From assembly GCA_041648735.1 (NCBI GenBank), contig JBAZOO010000033.1, forward strand, positions 1 through 44,401: a stretch of DNA of 44,401 bases. The letters run 5' to 3'. The translations under genes and the position numbers were made by a program. Of the stretch, positions 21,823 to 33,761 are shown one piece after another (position 1 is the first letter of the stretch; each line of letters opens with the position of its first letter). The notes below the pieces were generated by a model. It saw only the letters and a program-made list of their open reading frames with translations. It had not been told where the DNA came from and made no database searches. The DNA comes from JBAZOO01 sp041648735. GTDB taxonomy: Bacteria > Verrucomicrobiota > Lentisphaeria > Oligosphaerales > CAITYL01.

Positions 21823-24516
21823 TCAGGATGCGGGTTCCGCCTCCGGCGTCCCCTCGTCCGCGGCGGCCTCGGCCGCCTCGGCGGCGGCATCGCGGTCGGC
21901 GACGGCGGCCTGGAGGGCGGCCAGCTTGGCATCCTCCTCGGCCCGGGAACGGTTAGCCTCGACCTCCGCGTCGCTGAGAGTGTCCACGACCGTGGCGGTC
22001 GCCACGGCATCCCCCTCGTTCAGGCGCATGATGATCACGCCCTGGGCGGCGCGGCCGGTCTGGCGCACGTCGCCGACGCGGAGGCGGACGACCTGCCCCT
22101 GGATGGAGGTCATCAGCAGCTCCTGGCGGCCCTCGGGCTCGACCTGGAGCGCGGCGACGACACGGTCGCCGGGCTTGAGCTTGATGCTGGTGATCCCCTT
22201 GGTGCCGCGGTGGGTGAGGCGGTAGCCACCCCGGCGCGGGGCGGCGGCCTCCTCCCCTTCCGCCGGCGGCGGGGCGGCGGCTTCGCCCTCCTCGCCTTCG
22301 CCGGTGCCGGCGGCAATGCCGGTGCCCAGCGGGGTGCGCTTGCCCATGCCTTGGGCGGTGATGGCCAGCAGCTCGTCGGCGGGATTGACCACGGTCATGG
22401 CGACGATCTCGGCGACGGGCTGGCCGGCGTCGCCGCGCAGTTCCATGCCGCGGACGCCGGTGGTGTCGCGGCCGAGGGGGCGCAGTTCCGCCTCGCGGAA
22501 GCGGACGGCCATGCCGTGGGCGGCGGAGAGCAGGAGCTGCTGGTCGCCATCGGTGAGCTTGGCGTCGATCAGGTCGTCGCCCCCCTCGAGGTTGATGGCA
22601 ATGATCCCCTTGCGGCGCAGGTTCTTGAAGGCGCGCAGCTCGGTCTTCTTGACCGTGCCGTTCTTGGTGGCCATGACGATGTAGCGCCCTTCGACATCCA
22701 CTTCGGTGACGGGGATCATGGCGCGGACGCGCTCGCCCTCCTGGAGCTGGAGGAGGTTGACCAGCGCCTTGCCCTGCCCCTCGCGGGAGCTTTCGGGGAT
22801 CTCGTAGGCCTTGAGCCAGTGCATCAGCCCCTTGTTGGTGAAGAAGAGGATCAGGTCGTGCGTGCAGCAGGTCAGCAGCATGTCGACGTAGTCCGCCTCC
22901 TTCGTCTTCATCCCCCGGATCCCCTTGCCGCCACGGTTCTGCGCCTCGTAGACGTTGGCCGGCACCCGCTTGATGTAGCCGGTGGCGGAGACGGTGACGA
23001 CGCAGATTTCGCGGGCAATGAGGTCCTCCATGCCGATCTCGCGCTCGACTGGCACGATCTGGGTGCGCCGCCGGTCCGCATATTTCTGCTTGACCTCCAG
23101 CAGCTCGGCGCGCACCACCCCCATGAGCTTGGCGCGGCTGGACAGCAGATCCTTGAAATGGGCGATCTGCCGTTGCAGCTCCGCGTGCTCCTCCTGCAAG
23201 TCCGCGACGGCGAGGTTGGTGAGCTGGTGCAGGCGCATCTCCAGGATGGCGGCGGCCTGGAGCTTGCTCAGGCCGAAGCGCGCCATCAGGGCGGTGCCGG
23301 CGACTTCGCGGTCGCGCGAGTCGCGGATGATCTTCACCACCTCGTCAATGTGCGCCTGGGCGATGAGCAGCCCCTGGACGATGTGGTCGCGGTCCTCCGC
23401 CTTCTTCAGTTCGAAGCGGGTGCGGCGGGTGACGACCTCGAAGCGGTGGTCGAGGTAGGCTTCCAGGATCTGCTTGAGGTTGAGGGTGCGCGGCCGGTTG
23501 CGGTCGACCACCAGGAACTGGGCGCCGAAGACCGTCTCCAGCGGCGTCAGGGTATAGAGCTGGTTGAGGACGATGGAGGCCATGGCGCCGCGCTTGACGT
23601 CAATGACGATGCGGATGCCGGCGCGGGAGCTGGACTCGTCGGCGATGCCGCTGATGCCGGTGACCCGCTTCTCGTTGACCAGCTCGGCGATCTTGGCGAC
23701 CAGGTTTTCCTTGTTCAGGGCGTAGGGGATCTCGGTGACGATGATCCGCTCCTTGCCGTCCTCCTCCTCGACCGTCGCCTTGCCGCGGATGCGGATCGAG
23801 CCGCGCCCGGTCTCGTAGAGATCAACGATGGAACGCATCCCCATGATCATGGCGCCGGTGGGGAAGTCCGGCCCCGGCAGGTGGTGCATCAGCTCGCGGA
23901 TGCTGATGCGCGGGTTGTCAATGATGGCGACGGTGGCGTCAATGACCTCGCCAAGGCTGTGCGGCGGGATGTTGGTGGCCATGCCAACGCCAATGCCGGT
24001 GGTGCCGTTGACCAGCAGGTTGGGAAAGCGCGCCGGGAGCACGGCCGGCTCCAGGTTCTTCTCGTCAAAGGTCGGGCGCATCTCCACCGTGTCGCGGTCA
24101 ATGTCGGCGAGCATTTCCTCGGCGAGGCGTTCGAGGCGGCACTCGGTGTAACGGTAGGCGGCGGGGGAGTCGCCGTCAATGGAGCCGAAATTGCCCTGGC
24201 CGTCAACCAGGGGGTGGCGCATGGAGAAGTCCTGGGCCATGCGGACGAGGGTGTCGTAGACCGCGAGGTCGCCGTGGGGATGGTAGTTGCCGATGACTTC
24301 GCCGACGACCTTGGCGCACTTGGTGTAGGGGCGGCTCTTGCCGAGGCCGAGCTGGAGCATGGCGTAGAGGATGCGGCGGTTGCCGGGCTTGAACCCGTCC
24401 CGCACGTCGGGGATGGCGCGGCCGACGTTGACGCTCAACGAGTACTGGAGGTACGCGTTGTGCATGATCTCCTCGATCGCCGCCGGAATGTCGTTCTTGC
24501 GGATGTCGTCGGACAT
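21823..24516 (-). CDS. gyrA: DNA gyrase subunit A
   Basis: An 897-residue type IIA topoisomerase subunit. Breakage-reunion domain first, with GDSPAAYRYTECRL and the catalytic Tyr123. Then the tower and coiled-coil, and the C-terminal beta-pinwheel with the gyrase box NRGGKGIRG, which marks gyrase rather than Topo IV. A low-complexity Gly/Glu/Ala/Pro insert (GTGEGEEGEAAAPPPAEGEE) interrupts the pinwheel between two blades, and an Ala/Glu-rich acidic tail follows. The position equivalent to E. coli Ser83 is Leu84 (YHPHGDLAVYD), a residue linked elsewhere with quinolone resistance. The ATG at 24516 is chosen over the upstream GTG because MSDDIRKNDI matches usual starts; the ribosome-binding site is weak for both. 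It follows gyrB on the same strand with the nucleotidyltransferase gene between. Confidence 0.96.
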   Translation of the reverse strand: MSDDIRKNDIPAAIEEIMHNAYLQYSLSVNVGRAIPDVRDGFKPGNRRILYAMLQLGLGKSRPYTKCAKVVGEVIGNYHPHGDLAVYDTLVRMAQDFSMRHPLVDGQGNFGSIDGDSPAAYRYTECRLERLAEEMLADIDRDTVEMRPTFDEKNLEPAVLPARFPNLLVNGTTGIGVGMATNIPPHSLGEVIDATVAIIDNPRISIRELMHHLPGPDFPTGAMIMGMRSIVDLYETGRGSIRIRGKATVEEEDGKERIIVTEIPYALNKENLVAKIAELVNEKRVTGISGIADESSSRAGIRIVIDVKRGAMASIVLNQLYTLTPLETVFGAQFLVVDRNRPRTLNLKQILEAYLDHRFEVVTRRTRFELKKAEDRDHIVQGLLIAQAHIDEVVKIIRDSRDREVAGTALMARFGLSKLQAAAILEMRLHQLTNLAVADLQEEHAELQRQIAHFKDLLSSRAKLMGVVRAELLEVKQKYADRRRTQIVPVEREIGMEDLIAREICVVTVSATGYIKRVPANVYEAQNRGGKGIRGMKTKEADYVDMLLTCCTHDLILFFTNKGLMHWLKAYEIPESSREGQGKALVNLLQLQEGERVRAMIPVTEVDVEGRYIVMATKNGTVKKTELRAFKNLRRKGIIAINLEGGDDLIDAKLTDGDQQLLLSAAHGMAVRFREAELRPLGRDTTGVRGMELRGDAGQPVAEIVAMTVVNPADELLAITAQGMGKRTPLGTGIAAGTGEGEEGEAAAPPPAEGEEAAAPRRGGYRLTHRGTKGITSIKLKPGDRVVAALQVEPEGRQELLMTSIQGQVVRLRVGDVRQTGRAAQGVIIMRLNEGDAVATATVVDTLSDAEVEANRSRAEEDAKLAALQAAVADRDAAAEAAEAAADEGTPEAEPAS

Positions 24517-24620
24517 GGCACTGCCTGTCACTGGAGGGTGAATACTGAAAAAAGAGGGGGAGTCCGCGAACGGACAGCCACTAACCGGATCTATTCATGA
24601 GAAGATGAACGGCGATCGAA

Positions 24621-24641
24621 CTTCGTGACTTCGTGGTGAAT
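24621..24641. repeat. CACGAAG-type dispersed repeat (reverse)
   Basis: CTTCGTGACTTCGTGGTGAA, the reverse complement of the TTCACCACGAAG-type motif at 38072-38100 and 6339-6368. It lies between the nucleotidyltransferase and gyrA. Confidence 0.5.
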
Positions 24642-24649
24642 CATTCCGG

Positions 24650-25099
24650 CTAATCTTGCAGCTCGGCCAAATCAAGCAAATCCTTGGCGCGTCCGGCCGC
24701 TTTCTTGTTTTTGCGGAGATCGTCAAGGCTGATGAAGTGGACTTTCAGCCCTTCGAAATCGCCGAGTACACGGTGTTGCCAGATTTCATCGACGGAGACG
24801 CCGCTGACTTCATTGAGCATCTCGATCCGGGAGGGGGGAAGCCCCATGCGAAGGATGCTGCCCGCTTGGAAAAGATCGTCCGAAATGACCTGCTTGGGAA
24901 ATCCGAAGTCCAGCAATGCCTGGGTGATGCCCTGCCGATTCCCCGGGGTGTTCCGGTATAAAATGTCAAGATCCTGGGTTGAACGGATGTACCCATGGAA
25001 GGCGACGGCATATCCGCCAACCAGGACAAAGTCAACGTGGTTGCCTTGCAACAATCTCAAGAACTCGAGCAAGTCGTCCGGTGTAGGGTTCGCGGCCAC
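24650..25099 (-). CDS. Small nucleotidyltransferase (MNT/AbiEii-like)
   Basis: A 149-residue protein of the DNA polymerase beta-type nucleotidyltransferase fold. Signature: FVLVGGYAVAFHGYIRSTQD followed by LDIL, with the G-G motif at residues 28-29 and the metal-binding pair Asp43/Asp45. A conserved DLRKNKKAAGRAKDLLDL closes the domain, as in many nucleotidyltransferases of toxin-antitoxin or resistance-type loci. The start is a GTG at 25099 with AGGAG upstream. A HEPN-type partner is not present next to it, so either it acts alone or the partner is lost. It sits between gyrB and gyrA, where it looks inserted. Substrate unknown. Confidence 0.82.
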   Translation of the reverse strand: MAANPTPDDLLEFLRLLQGNHVDFVLVGGYAVAFHGYIRSTQDLDILYRNTPGNRQGITQALLDFGFPKQVISDDLFQAGSILRMGLPPSRIEMLNEVSGVSVDEIWQHRVLGDFEGLKVHFISLDDLRKNKKAAGRAKDLLDLAELQD

Positions 25100-25222
25100 C
25101 GATCCTTCTCCTGCGCAATTCGTTCAGCGCGGCGATCCGCCGCGACGGGGGGATGGAACACACCCTGTGGGCCGGCGGTTCGGAATCTCCGAGGTGCCCA
25201 CCCGTGATGACTCGCTTGATCC

Positions 25223-27847
<2,625 letters not shown>

Positions 27848-28239
27848 GGTCGGATAGTTCCACTCCGGACTGGCGCGGCCGGATTCACCGCGGTTCCTGA
27901 AAACAGGATGAATATCAAGGTTTTTAACATACCCCGGAAGCGGGGAACTGCAACCCCCCCCGCCGCTTGGGGGCATGACAATCGCGCAGGTTGGACTGCC
28001 TGCCGCACCAGAAATGCCATGCCCCACAACGGCAGGAAGAAGAGTTGCACTGAGGCAAAGATGGAATACATCCCCTAATTCCGGCTAAAGCGCCCGGCGG
28101 CGGCGGTGGCGCGGCCCCAGCCCCGGCGGAACGGCCCCGCCGCCAACCGCCGCTTCCTGGGGGGCTGCCGGAGCGCACGGCCGCCGTTGTCCGCATCCGC
28201 AGGGACGCCCGCCTGCGAATGCGCCTGCCGGAAGCCGGA
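27848..28239. other. Intergenic region upstream of gyrB
   Basis: A 392-base gap. The gyrB-proximal 110 bases hold a candidate promoter on the minus strand (TTGCAG at 27953-27948, 16 bases, TATGTT at 27931-27926). The rest is GC-rich, with no gene I can support, and grades into the transposase relic. Confidence 0.5.
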
Positions 28240-28890
28240 CGCACCGCAACCGCAAGTACGGCGAAGCCCTCCCAACCCCCGACGCGGCGCCTGCTGGCCC
28301 AGGGCGACCGCCGACCGCCCCGTGACGGCCGGGCTCATCAAGCCCCTCGGATACCGCCTCCCGAAGGGCGGCAAGCTCCTCTACGGGCAGCCCGCCGATC
28401 TCCTCGTCGCCGGAGAGCCGGCCGACCTCCGGCAGGTCGTCCAGGCCTATCTGCTCCGCTGGCAGATCGCGGTCAGCTTCCGGGACGAGAAGACCATCCT
28501 CGGCGCAGGAAAGGCCCAGGTGTGGAACCCCCGTTCGGTGGAGAGGGCCCCCGCGTTCCTGGTGGCCTGCCATGCCGCCATGCTCCTGGCCAGCATCAGC
28601 GCCCTCGGCGGCCGGCGAAACGAGCAGTTCGAACCTCTCGCGCCATGGCGGCAGGACAAGGTGAGAAGACCGTCCGCGCGCGACCTTGTCCGCCTGCTCG
28701 GAAAACCGGTTGTCGAAGAGCGAAAACCGCGGAACGCCAAACTGGAAAACGCCGCATGGCAACGGCACTTGTGCCAAACTCCAGACCACGGGCACCAGCG
28801 CCCGTGGCGACCAACCCTGGCCGCGTTCCGGCCCAAACTTGAAGCCACCACACAAACCCCGGAAGCGCCGTTTTCCGTTTTACAGGGCAC
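28240..28890 (+). pseudogene. IS4-type DDE transposase relic
   Basis: Fragments of one transposase occur in two frames. RNRKYGEALPTPDA (from 28245) is an internal region; after a gap and frame change comes LIKPLGYRLPKGGKLLYGQP and then YLLRWQIAVSFRDEKTILG, with AQVWNPRSVERAPAFLV following. The latter is the YREK box of IS4-type transposases, Y(2)R(3)E(6)K. Here Tyr, Arg and Lys are kept but the catalytic Glu codon is GCG (Ala) at 28469-28471, a one-base change from GAG. N-terminal parts with the first two Asp are missing. The 3' end fades into the convergent symporter gene. It cannot be active. Confidence 0.75.
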
Positions 28891-31226
28891 TAGGGTTTCG
28901 GCGCATCGCCCGGGCGCTTGCCGTCCTCACCCTGGTGCTCGACTTCTTCAAAGTGCGCCTTGTCCGCCAGCGAGACATGCCCAACCACACGGCCGTCGTC
29001 GAGGGGGTTGGCAACCCGACGTGCCAGATCGCGGAACATGGCGCACATGTCAATGAAGCCGCCCGCCATGAACCACACGGTGGAGACCGTGCCGACCAGC
29101 AGCGCCGCGCCTATGTGGGTGATGAAGAAGTAGATGCTCCAGCGCTGGGCCGACCACGGCGAAACGGCATTCCACGCCAGTATCCCGCAGAACATGATGC
29201 CGAACCCATAGACGAGGGACCAGCAGAACACCGACCAGGCAATGGCCCTGTCGCCCTTGGTGTACTCCGGCGTGATGCCGATCACCCTTCTGTAAAAATG
29301 GTGCCGAAGCGAGAGCTTCTCCCGGACGACCGCGGGTTCGCCATCGGGATGATATTTGCCGCGGTGCAGGAGCCGGTCGAGGTTGAACGCCTCCTTGCGG
29401 GTCAGCAGCGAACCGATCAGGTACCCGCCAACGCCGAGCATCATCGCCATGAAGTAGATCTCAACCGAGTTGATCGGAAACTTGAGCGGGTTCATCTCCC
29501 ATGCGATATATGGTTCGAACGGCTTGGCGACCGCGGCGAGGAAATCCCCCAGGGGTTCTACGTAGCCCCTGGAGTCCAGCCACGGGTAGATGGCCGCCGC
29601 CCAGTGGCGCTGGCAGAGCAAGCCAACCAGCGAGGTCCCGGATCCGAAGAACAACGCGCACCAGGCGCCGAAGGTCGTGCCGAAACGCGTGTACAGCCCG
29701 CCAATCATGATCGGCCCCGCTGCGCCCAGCCACAGCGAGCACATCATCGTGACGAACATGTTGATGAAGTCGATCTGTGCGAAAAACAGGGAGACGATGA
29801 AGAAGAACACGGCGACGCCGACCGTGCATGTTTTCAGGTACTTCAGGTGCTCCTCGACCGACAGCTCCTTCCTGCGCAGCGGCACGACAACGTCCTGGAT
29901 GATCGTGCTGGAGGCGTTGAAGATCCGCGAGTCGTCCGTCGAGATCAGGAGCATCACCATCAGCAACGTGAACAGCCCCATCAAGAACGGGGAGAAAAGT
30001 CCACCCAGCAGCGTCGGCATCATCATCTGGTTGTACAGCGAGCGGAACTTCTGGAAGACCAAGTTCGGATCCTGGGTGTTCGCCTTCCGGATCGTCTCCA
30101 GGGTCGTATCTAGGAACGGGGTGTCCGGGTTCGCGTCCCGCGAATAGGGCTTGTCGACACCGATGACGTGATGGGCGACGGGCAGCGCCGAGGCGTTGGC
30201 GACGACCGTGGCGCGCGTCTCCGGGTTCGCGATCACTTCCTCGGCAACCTTCGCGGTGAGGCGGACGCGCACCCCATGCGCCTGCGGGGCAAAGCGGTCC
30301 GCCAGCATGAAGGTAATGAGGAAGATGGAAATCAGCGACATCATCGTATAGGCGAAACCATTGCGCCAGGTGCCGAGGATGCCGGCCATCTTCTGCTCAT
30401 GCGGGTTCCGCGCCGCGCCGCTGGTGTCATTCCCGATCCATGAGGCGCGGTTCAGCACGTTGCCAACCAGCGTCACAATCAGGGCGAAAAGATTGAAGTC
30501 GCGCAGCCCGGACACATCCATCGGGTTCAGGAAGCTCTCGCCCAGCTTGCGGTCCAGCATGACCGGGGCCACGTCGTTGAACCAGGACAGTTTCGTGAGG
30601 ATGAACACCGTGACAATGACGAAAATGGGGTAGCTGATCATCCCCTGAATGCTGTCGGTAACCAGAAGCGAGATGCGTCCGGCCGGCAAGATCAGGGCCA
30701 AGGCGATGAGCAGCAACAGCGCCACAATGATCCCGTAGGCCGGGATCGCCATGCCAAAGACGTGGAATTGATGGGGAATGCCGAGAAAGTAGATGAAGAA
30801 GCGCACGGCGACGGCCGGTCCGATCGCGTTGGTGATCATCTCCGCAATCGTGCGGATGGCTGCCGCGACAATGCGGAATGAGCGGCTGTAGCGGAGTTCC
30901 AGGAACTGTCCGATCGAGAGACAGCGGGTCTGCCGGAACCGGTAAACACAGTACCCGGTCAGTGCCAGAAAGGCGGAGACCGGCGTGCCGATGGCGCCCC
31001 AGAAGCCGATCGCCATGCCGACCTGGTAATTTGCCTCACACGCGGCGACGAGCGAGATCACTGAGAGGCCGGCCGCCATGTCACCGACAGAGATCACGTA
31101 CCGCCCCGCGACGCGGCCGCAGGCGAGATAGTCGGCAACGTCCTTCACGTAGCGCCTCGAGTAGAACGCTGCCCACAACACGCCGACCACCGGCACAACC
31201 ACGATCATCCAGCTCAGCCACGTCAT
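28890..31226 (-). CDS. Large sodium:solute symporter (SSS family)
   Basis: A 778-residue, multi-span transporter. The first helices are at about residues 5-21 and 45-68 (AGLSVISLVAACEANYQVG), and the SSS core continues through FGMAIPAYGIIVALLLLIAL, RISLLVTDSIQGMISYPIFV and the later TLLMVMLLISTDDSRIFNAS, the last being typical of the Na+-site helices. It is longer than the usual 500-550 residues, with an inserted soluble loop at about 320-400 and several extra C-terminal helices ending in a cytoplasmic tail rich in D/E/K. SSS proteins of this size are common in Lentisphaerota. The ATG at 31226 has GGAGGAG at good distance. No catabolic gene is adjacent, so the substrate is unknown. It lies between two transposase relics. 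Confidence 0.85.
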   Translation of the reverse strand: MTWLSWMIVVVPVVGVLWAAFYSRRYVKDVADYLACGRVAGRYVISVGDMAAGLSVISLVAACEANYQVGMAIGFWGAIGTPVSAFLALTGYCVYRFRQTRCLSIGQFLELRYSRSFRIVAAAIRTIAEMITNAIGPAVAVRFFIYFLGIPHQFHVFGMAIPAYGIIVALLLLIALALILPAGRISLLVTDSIQGMISYPIFVIVTVFILTKLSWFNDVAPVMLDRKLGESFLNPMDVSGLRDFNLFALIVTLVGNVLNRASWIGNDTSGAARNPHEQKMAGILGTWRNGFAYTMMSLISIFLITFMLADRFAPQAHGVRVRLTAKVAEEVIANPETRATVVANASALPVAHHVIGVDKPYSRDANPDTPFLDTTLETIRKANTQDPNLVFQKFRSLYNQMMMPTLLGGLFSPFLMGLFTLLMVMLLISTDDSRIFNASSTIIQDVVVPLRRKELSVEEHLKYLKTCTVGVAVFFFIVSLFFAQIDFINMFVTMMCSLWLGAAGPIMIGGLYTRFGTTFGAWCALFFGSGTSLVGLLCQRHWAAAIYPWLDSRGYVEPLGDFLAAVAKPFEPYIAWEMNPLKFPINSVEIYFMAMMLGVGGYLIGSLLTRKEAFNLDRLLHRGKYHPDGEPAVVREKLSLRHHFYRRVIGITPEYTKGDRAIAWSVFCWSLVYGFGIMFCGILAWNAVSPWSAQRWSIYFFITHIGAALLVGTVSTVWFMAGGFIDMCAMFRDLARRVANPLDDGRVVGHVSLADKAHFEEVEHQGEDGKRPGDAPKP

Positions 31227-31577
31227 CGCACTCCTCCAGTGAACAGTTTTGGCACTTCCGGATTTCTGGGGGGATTCTCGATTGGGCGAAATCGGGCTGA
31301 CGGGCCGAGGACCCGCATGAATCCAGGCCTTGAAGCTGATCGGAAATTGCTTTTGGCGAAACAATAAGATACCGGTGGATCGTCTTGAATTCAAGCACCC
31401 GGGCAATTTGGTCGTCGAATTCCCGGTCGGCCACCAGGATCGTCTGGCGGCCTTCAAAGCCCGCGGCATTCGGCCACTTGGACTTGCATTTCCGGGGGGT
31501 TCCGGCCATACTAAGCAAGTGTGGAGTTGCGGTTCAGGGGTGGCAACCAACGTCGGCAATGCCCCAAGGAGGCAATC
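31227..31577 (-). pseudogene. Possible transposase fragment in the gap upstream of the symporter
   Basis: A minus-strand frame from 31518 reads FEGRQTILVADREFDDQIAR, then VLEFKTIHRYLIVS, up to about 31310. ILVADREFDD resembles the segment around the second catalytic Asp of IS4-type transposases (V-ADREF). Nothing before or after in the frame supports a whole gene. The rest of the 351-base gap contains the symporter and CsgG leaders, with a small GGGGGGATTC region but no other clear signal. The match is short, so it could be chance. Confidence 0.35.
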
Positions 31578-32507
31578 ATGACTCGGATCAGGGCGATTTT
31601 GGCCGGTCTCGTGGTGGCGGTCATTGGCGGCCAGCGCGGGCTGGGGGCGGAGGCGGGCTCAGGGAACCTCCGGTACACGGTCACCGTCAGCAAATTCGCC
31701 AACGAGGCGAACTGGCGGGGACGTTGGGATCTCGGGCACGGCTTCGAGACGATCATGACTGACCGTCTTTATGCCTGCGGGCGGTTCGTCGTCCTCGGCG
31801 CCGCCGAGATGCGCAACGTCGCGCTGGCGGAGCAGGACTTTGCCGCCAGCGGCCGCGTGGCGGGCGGCAAGAAGGCGCCGAAGATGGGGCGGATGACCCC
31901 GGCCCAACTCTTGGTCCGCGGCTCGATCACCCACGTGCAGGAAACCGCCGGCGGCAAGGGTGGGCTGAGCTTCAAGGGCATCAGCCTGGGTGGCGGCGCT
32001 GGCCAGGCCGAGATCAACATGACGATTTACTTGGTGGATTCGGAGACTGGCCAGGTCAAGGCCTCCAAGGACGTGGTCGGCAAGTCCACCAACAAGGGGC
32101 TTGGGGTCGGCTACCACGGGTCGGCACTCGGCGGCCTGACCGGCAACTTGAGCGGCTTTTTGAACGACAATCTCGGCAAGGCCTGTTCGGACGCCGTGGA
32201 CCAATGCATCCAGTTCATGGTCGGCCAGCTTGACGGCATTCCCTGGGAAGGGACAATCCTCCTGGTTTCCGGGGGCAAGATCGTCGTCAACCGCGGCAGC
32301 CGTGAAGGGGTTGCGGTGGGCATGAAGTTCGACGCGGGCAGCGCCGCGGAACTGGTTGATCCCGACACGGGGGAGGTCCTCGCCAGCGAAATGACCAAGG
32401 TCGCAACCCTGGTCGTCACCGAGGTCAAGGAGAAAATCGCCTACTGCGAAGCGGGGGCGGGCGGCGGCAAGCTCGAAAAAGGGATGGCCGTGTTCCCCGC
32501 GAAATGA
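31578..32507 (+). CDS. CsgG-family secreted protein
   Basis: A 309-residue protein with a signal peptide (MTRIRAILAGLVVAVIGG, probable cleavage after AEA). Residues about 30-210 match the CsgG/HfaB core: YTVTVSKFANEANWRGRWDL, GFETIMTDRLYACGRFVVLG, LLVRGSITHVQE, and INMTIYLVDSETGQVKASKD followed by VVGKS. CsgG forms an outer-membrane secretion pore for curli. Here the lipobox cysteine is not obvious, so outer-membrane insertion is uncertain. A C-terminal domain (about 225-309) is added, with WEGTILLVSGGKIVVNRGSR and VVTEVKEKIAYCEA, a small beta domain. The ATG at 31578 has AAGGAGG. No curli gene is nearby. A penicillin-binding-protein or envelope-stress role is possible, as for other CsgG-like proteins. 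Confidence 0.8.
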   Translation: MTRIRAILAGLVVAVIGGQRGLGAEAGSGNLRYTVTVSKFANEANWRGRWDLGHGFETIMTDRLYACGRFVVLGAAEMRNVALAEQDFAASGRVAGGKKAPKMGRMTPAQLLVRGSITHVQETAGGKGGLSFKGISLGGGAGQAEINMTIYLVDSETGQVKASKDVVGKSTNKGLGVGYHGSALGGLTGNLSGFLNDNLGKACSDAVDQCIQFMVGQLDGIPWEGTILLVSGGKIVVNRGSREGVAVGMKFDAGSAAELVDPDTGEVLASEMTKVATLVVTEVKEKIAYCEAGAGGGKLEKGMAVFPAK

Positions 32508-32528
32508 CCCCGCCCGCCGACGGGGGAG

Positions 32529-33713
32529 CTATGCCGGGAGGATTTCGTCGAGGATGCGGCAGGCGAGATCCACCTCGTCCGGCTGGATGGTCAGGGGTGG
32601 CAGCAGCCGCAGGACCGTTTCGCCGGCGGCGAGGATGAGCAGGCCGCGGTCGCGGGCGGCGGCGAGGAGTCCGGTGACCGGCTGGCCGACGTCGAGGCCG
32701 AGCATGAGCCCCATGCCGCGGATTTCGCGGATGCAGGGGTGCTTGGCGCCCAGGGCGGTGAGCTGCTCCAGGAAACGCGTGCCCATGCGCCGGGTGTTTT
32801 CCAGCACGCCGTCCTGCTCCAAGGCGTCGAACACGGCGAGGCCGGCGGCGCAGGCGAGCGGGTTGCCGCCGAAAGTGCTGCCGTGGGTGCCGGGGGGGAG
32901 GAGATCCTGGTATTTCTGCTGGACGGTGAAGGCGCCGATGGGGATGCCGTTGCCCAGCGCCTTGGCCAGCGACATGGCGTCGGGCACGATGCCATAATGC
33001 TGGTAGGCGAAGCAGAGGCCGGTGCGCCCCATGCCGCACTGGATTTCGTCGAGCAGCAGGAGCAGCCCCCGTTCGTCGCACAACTGGCGCAGTCCGGCCA
33101 AAAACTCGCGGCTGGCGACGCGGATGCCGCCCTCGCCCTGGATCGGCTCCACCAGCACCGCGGCCGTCCGCGGGGTGAGGGCGGCCTGGACCGCGGCCAA
33201 GTCGTTGAGCGGGACGTGGACGAAGCCGGCCAGATCCGGCGCAAAGTCCTGCCGGTACTTGGCGCGCCCGGTGGCGGCCAGGGTGGCCAGCGTCCGCCCG
33301 TGGAACGATTCGGCCATGCAGACGATCTCGTGCCGCCCCTGTTCATGCCCCCATTTGCGGGCGAACTTGATCATCCCCTCATTGGCCTCGGCGCCGCTGT
33401 TGCAGAAGAAGACGCGCCCGCCGAAGCTGTGCTTGGCGATGCGCGCCGCCAGCCGCGGCTGGTTCTCGTTCAGGTAGAGGTTGGAGACGTGGACCAGCTT
33501 GGCCGCCTGCCGCTGGATCGCCTCCGTCACCCGCGGATGACAGTGCCCCAGGTTGCAGACGCTGATGCCGGCGGCGCAGTCCAGGTAGCGCTTGCCCGTG
33601 TGATCCCAGACCCAGGACATGGCGCCCCGTTCGAGGAGCGGCCCCGGGGCGTAGGTGCCCAGCACGTATTGCTGATGGTCGGCCATGATTTCGTGGTAGA
33701 GGTTAGGTTCCAT
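32529..33713 (-). CDS. argD: Acetylornithine aminotransferase
   Basis: A 394-residue class III PLP enzyme that converts N-acetylglutamate semialdehyde to N-acetylornithine with glutamate (arginine synthesis). Motifs: GHCHPRV near 57-62, FFCNSGAEANEGMIKFARKW, SFHGRTLATLAATG, VLVEPIQGEGGI, LLLDEIQCGMGRTG with the PLP-contacting Asp222, and SLAKALGNGIPIGAF with the Schiff-base Lys251. Then THGSTFGGNPLACAAG. The ATG at 33713 is chosen; a TTG five codons upstream is also possible. A related succinyldiaminopimelate or ornithine transaminase cannot be fully excluded. It is preceded by the Rrf2 gene by 48 bases, a plausible two-gene unit. Confidence 0.9.
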   Translation of the reverse strand: MEPNLYHEIMADHQQYVLGTYAPGPLLERGAMSWVWDHTGKRYLDCAAGISVCNLGHCHPRVTEAIQRQAAKLVHVSNLYLNENQPRLAARIAKHSFGGRVFFCNSGAEANEGMIKFARKWGHEQGRHEIVCMAESFHGRTLATLAATGRAKYRQDFAPDLAGFVHVPLNDLAAVQAALTPRTAAVLVEPIQGEGGIRVASREFLAGLRQLCDERGLLLLLDEIQCGMGRTGLCFAYQHYGIVPDAMSLAKALGNGIPIGAFTVQQKYQDLLPPGTHGSTFGGNPLACAAGLAVFDALEQDGVLENTRRMGTRFLEQLTALGAKHPCIREIRGMGLMLGLDVGQPVTGLLAAARDRGLLILAAGETVLRLLPPLTIQPDEVDLACRILDEILPA

Positions 33714-33761
33714 CTTCTTCGCTTCCAAGTTGCTGAGGATTGCTTGGGGGCGGGCTTGGGG

